Source: Tillus elongatus (taxonomy: Eukaryota > Arthropoda > Insecta > Coleoptera > Cleridae). From it: 64,000 bases of DNA. Of the stretch, positions 61,830 to 64,000 are shown piece after piece. The notes below the pieces were generated by a model, which worked only from the letters and a program-made list of their open reading frames with translations, did no database searches and had not been told where the DNA came from. The translations under genes and the position numbers were made by a program. Positions within the stretch are counted from its first letter, which is position 1, and each line of letters opens with the position of its first letter. The stretch covers positions 193,413,907 to 193,477,906 of the forward strand of contig OZ023262.1 in assembly GCA_964006375.1 (NCBI GenBank), in the 5' to 3' direction.

Positions 61830-62900
61830 AATCTGCAGGGAAAACAATTTGACAGTGGAAATCCCCGACCGCGAGGCATGGCGGGAGGAGACGCCTGGCT
61901 TACCACGGGACGCGCTCGTCTGGTTCACGGATGGATCCGGCGGGGAACGTGGGACGGGGGCAGGTGTTTATTCAGAAGGAGCGAGGGTAAGTCATAGTAT
62001 TTCCCTCGGAGCCCATGCAACGGTTTTTCAGGGCTAAATGTACGCCATCCTGCACTGTGTGCAGGAGAACAAGAGGAGGGGCTACACCAACAAGCGGATC
62101 CTCATAGCCACAGACAGCCAGGCAGCCCCTAAGCCCTAAGTAGCCCACGGGTAAATTCCAGGCTGGTAAGTAAATGCTGAGGCGAGAAGAGCGACCTGGC
62201 TATGCAGAATGAGGTCACCCTCATCTGGGTGCCGGGTAACTCGGGTGTCAAAGGCAATGAAGAAGCTGACAGTCTCGTGAAGAGAGGGTCAGGAGAATCA
62301 TTTATGGGAGCAGAACCGGTTCTGGGCGTGACAAAGAGCACGGCCAGGGGAGCCCTGGGTCAGAAACGAACACAAGGTGTACTGAGCAGGCGGTCCAGGG
62401 CTTAGACATGGGAAATCAGTAATTGACGAACCCAGTTCAAAGAGAGGTGTGGAGCAGCTAAATCTTTGCAGAGAACAGCTCAGAAACATAACAGGTCTCT
62501 TGACGGGACACATGGCCGTCAAGAAACACCTGCATAAAATGGGGCGGTTCGAGGGGGACCTCGCATTCAGACTCTGCGGCGAGGGGGGGGGATCAGCCCA
62601 GCACATCTTGTGCGAGTGTAAAGCTCTGGACCGCAAAAGACAACTGATCTACGGTCAGTCTAGACCAGAGACATAGCAATATAAAACTTCACCCTACCAA
62701 TCGATGTGCAGACTAGTTCAAGACACAGTGATTTTGGAATGGGTGGAGTAGAAAAAACTCAGGGCATGTACAATAAGCCAACGGCTGTAGTGCTATCGGG
62801 GCGGCAAAGACGCGGACGAGCCCTGAGAGAGAAAAAATGCACTTCATGCAAGACGGGGGCTCCATCTCAATTCAGTTTTAATCGATAGGACAAGGAGGCT
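61830..62900 (+). pseudogene. LINE RNase H domain and 3' end, degraded
   Basis: A GC-rich island. Frames give TVEIPDREAWREETPGLP and DALVWFTDGSGGERGTGAGV (first RNase H Asp in T-D-G-S), then ILIATDSQAAPK (second Asp), VTLIWVPGNSGVKGNEEADS (H replaced by N in the usual P-G-H-S-G; last catalytic D in E-A-D), then ITGLLTGHMAVKKHLHKMG and a Cys/His motif (RLCGEGGGSAQHILCECKAL). This is the end of an I/R1-type LINE ORF2. Several stops and frameshifts; RT is absent, so it is 5' truncated. Confidence 0.75.
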
Positions 62901-63137
62901 GTAGGTTGGCCAACTCGTTCTCCGGATTAGATTATTTTTAATGGGACTACGTAAAATCTAGAGTTCAAGAGGTACAAATTCCCAACATTGAAGAATTAGA
63001 TAAGTGTGTGTTTGCTGGCTTTAAATCTATAAGAAATTAACTTGGTATTTTTAGAAAAGTTAGGAGATCTACGAGAAAATAAATTTGGGGATGCATTGAA
63101 ATGAATGGAAATAATTTTCAACACTTATTACTAAAAC
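62901..63137. other. short unassigned spacer
   Basis: Probably the LINE 3' flank. Nothing is seen in it. Confidence 0.5.
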
Positions 63138-63505
63138 AACAGCCTCGGTGGTCTAGTGGTAAGAACGTGTGCCTCTGAACCCACCTGACCTGACCTGACC
63201 TGACCTGACCTGACCTGACCTGACCTGACCTGACCTGACCTGACCCTTTCACTTTTTCAGTACATACTCTAAAATAAACGTCAACCAAGGTTGATGCATT
63301 GCGTTTGAGCAAGTTGAAGTCTGCACGTTCCGACCTTCGGAGGAGACGTAAGGCCGTCTGTCCCATGTACCATTCGATGCTGGGCACGTAAAATATCCCT
63401 ACCCTCCTTGCAAGAGGTTCGACAAACTGTTTAAGATAGTGAGGTGAAACTGCTCCCTGGCGTCGGTGATTGGTCATAGCTGCGAAAATAGACCGCCGTT
63501 AAAAA
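63138..63505 (+). mobile_element. tRNA-derived SINE, B box replaced by (CCTGA)n
   Basis: The head begins GCCTCGGTGGTCTAGTGGTA (A-box region TGGTCTAGTGG). The body matches the copy at 44,235-44,577 (GAGGTGAAACTGCTCCCTGG, CGTCGGTGATTGG). Where that copy has the B box, this one has a pentanucleotide array. Confidence 0.8.
63183..63244. repeat. (CCTGA)n pentanucleotide array, about 12 units
   Basis: Perfect repeats of CCTGA, equivalent to (TCAGG)n on the minus strand, between CTCTGAACCCA and CCCTTTCAC of the SINE. Confidence 0.95.
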
Positions 63506-63659
63506 ACATTTTGCGCCAAGATTTATAATTAATTTTGGCACTTATTGCCAGATAAATTAGTAATAGATGTTGTGTTCGATTTGTCACACAATAATTGATT
63601 GTTAATTTGCGTACTATGTACCTTGAAAATAAATAATTACACAAACGAAGAAAGGGTTT

Positions 63660-64000
63660 TATGGTAAAAACCAGTTATAATGGCGTTAGTTTGCGCAGAA
63701 TTCGTGATTTCTTTGCCGTAAAGTTTGATAACAGTTCAACACCTTCTACAAGTACCATCCAAAAGTATGTACAGAAGTATGCAAAATATGCAAATATTTC
63801 TGTAGAACGAGAAGCTAGTGGTGGTGAGTAAGAAAAAATTCAATCTCTGCAACAGAACATTGACAAATATTATCATATCATAGGTAATCGATAGATAGCT
63901 GATAGGTTAGGAAAATATCTCTTGAAGCAGGTTTCTCCAAATCACGGGTGTGGAAGATACTCAAGAAGTACAAGTATCATCCCTATAAGCCCCAGTGGCA
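63660..64000 (+). pseudogene. Tc1/mariner-type transposase, N-terminal fragment cut by window edge
   Basis: Frames give LRRIRDFFAVKFDNSSTP with TIQKYVQKYAKYANISVERE, then IQSLQQNIDKYYHII and, by frameshift, FSKSRVWKILKKYKYHPYKP. The last is the second helix-turn-helix of this superfamily (R-x-W-x-I-L-K-K-x-K-x-H-P-Y-K). At least one stop lies near 63,830. The catalytic domain would be beyond the window. Confidence 0.65.

Noticed and set aside
63118..63477. 119-codon minus frame containing a run of repeated Gly-Gln-Val-Arg-Ser
   Set aside because: Antisense of the SINE; the repeat is the (CCTGA)n array. The frames at 44,151-44,565 are the same SINE.

Overview
This is AT-rich animal nuclear DNA, almost certainly from an arthropod and probably an insect. 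One host coding segment is recognisable: the last exon of a zona-pellucida (ZP) domain membrane protein at 4,296-4,844 (+), with a clear 3' splice acceptor. Everything else I can identify is mobile or repetitive DNA.

The commonest family is a short non-autonomous element present in about a dozen whole or partial copies. Each has a 5' block (near consensus GTCTGGACGCAGCAAGTGCG), a long (AT)n tract, and a 3' block ending in a hairpin whose arms read TAGTGAATTTTC / GAAAATTCACTA. The same 14-mer also lies near the 5' end, and one clean insertion lies between T residues. That layout matches Helentron-associated elements (HINE/DINE type). Several (AT)n tracts are occupied by TA-targeting Tc1/mariner-type transposons, giving nested structures; the best is a three-level nest at 33,451-36,940.

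Tc1/mariner relatives: two related DD41D (rosa-like) elements with TIRs of about 330 bp (45,584-47,520 and about 55,190-57,067), a third DD41D element with TIRs of about 590 bp (30,240-33,026), a badly broken relative (39,699-42,729), a DD34D mariner remnant (21,430-22,580), a partial transposase at the right edge, and several MITE-like derivatives. All the transposases are broken.

Retroelements: Penelope-like element (PLE) fragments with RT and GIY-YIG endonuclease parts (12,105-13,046); two inverted PLE-terminal-like palindromes with 12-bp target duplications and hammerhead-ribozyme-like cores (29,931-30,176 and 51,851-52,463); a 5'-truncated LINE with an uninterrupted 508-codon reverse-transcriptase frame (13,399-15,424, minus) that appears to sit inside PLE 3' sequence; other LINE fragments (ORF1 with zinc knuckles, APE endonuclease, RNase H tails); and a tRNA-derived SINE family in three copies.

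Layout: 1-2,815 HINE and MITE; 2,816-6,440 host exon and flanks; 6,445-10,600 old LINE debris; 11,150-15,760 PLE plus LINE; 17,915-18,845 a GC-richer repeat array; 20,040-22,580 LINE and mariner remnants; 25,168-26,309 a HINE-linked unit ending in a tRNA-Arg-like sequence; 29,919-33,250 palindrome, DD41D element and SINE; 33,451-36,940 triple nest; 37,165-38,500 LINE endonuclease; 39,194-44,577 minisatellite, broken mariner, MITE and SINE; 44,646-58,899 dense HINE and rosa-like cluster; 58,900-64,000 mostly unassigned, then a LINE RNase H tail, a SINE and a transposase fragment. The strongest candidates for something undescribed are the PLE palindromes with their conserved hammerhead-like core carrying an extra U, and the use of HINE microsatellites as landing sites by TA-specific transposons.
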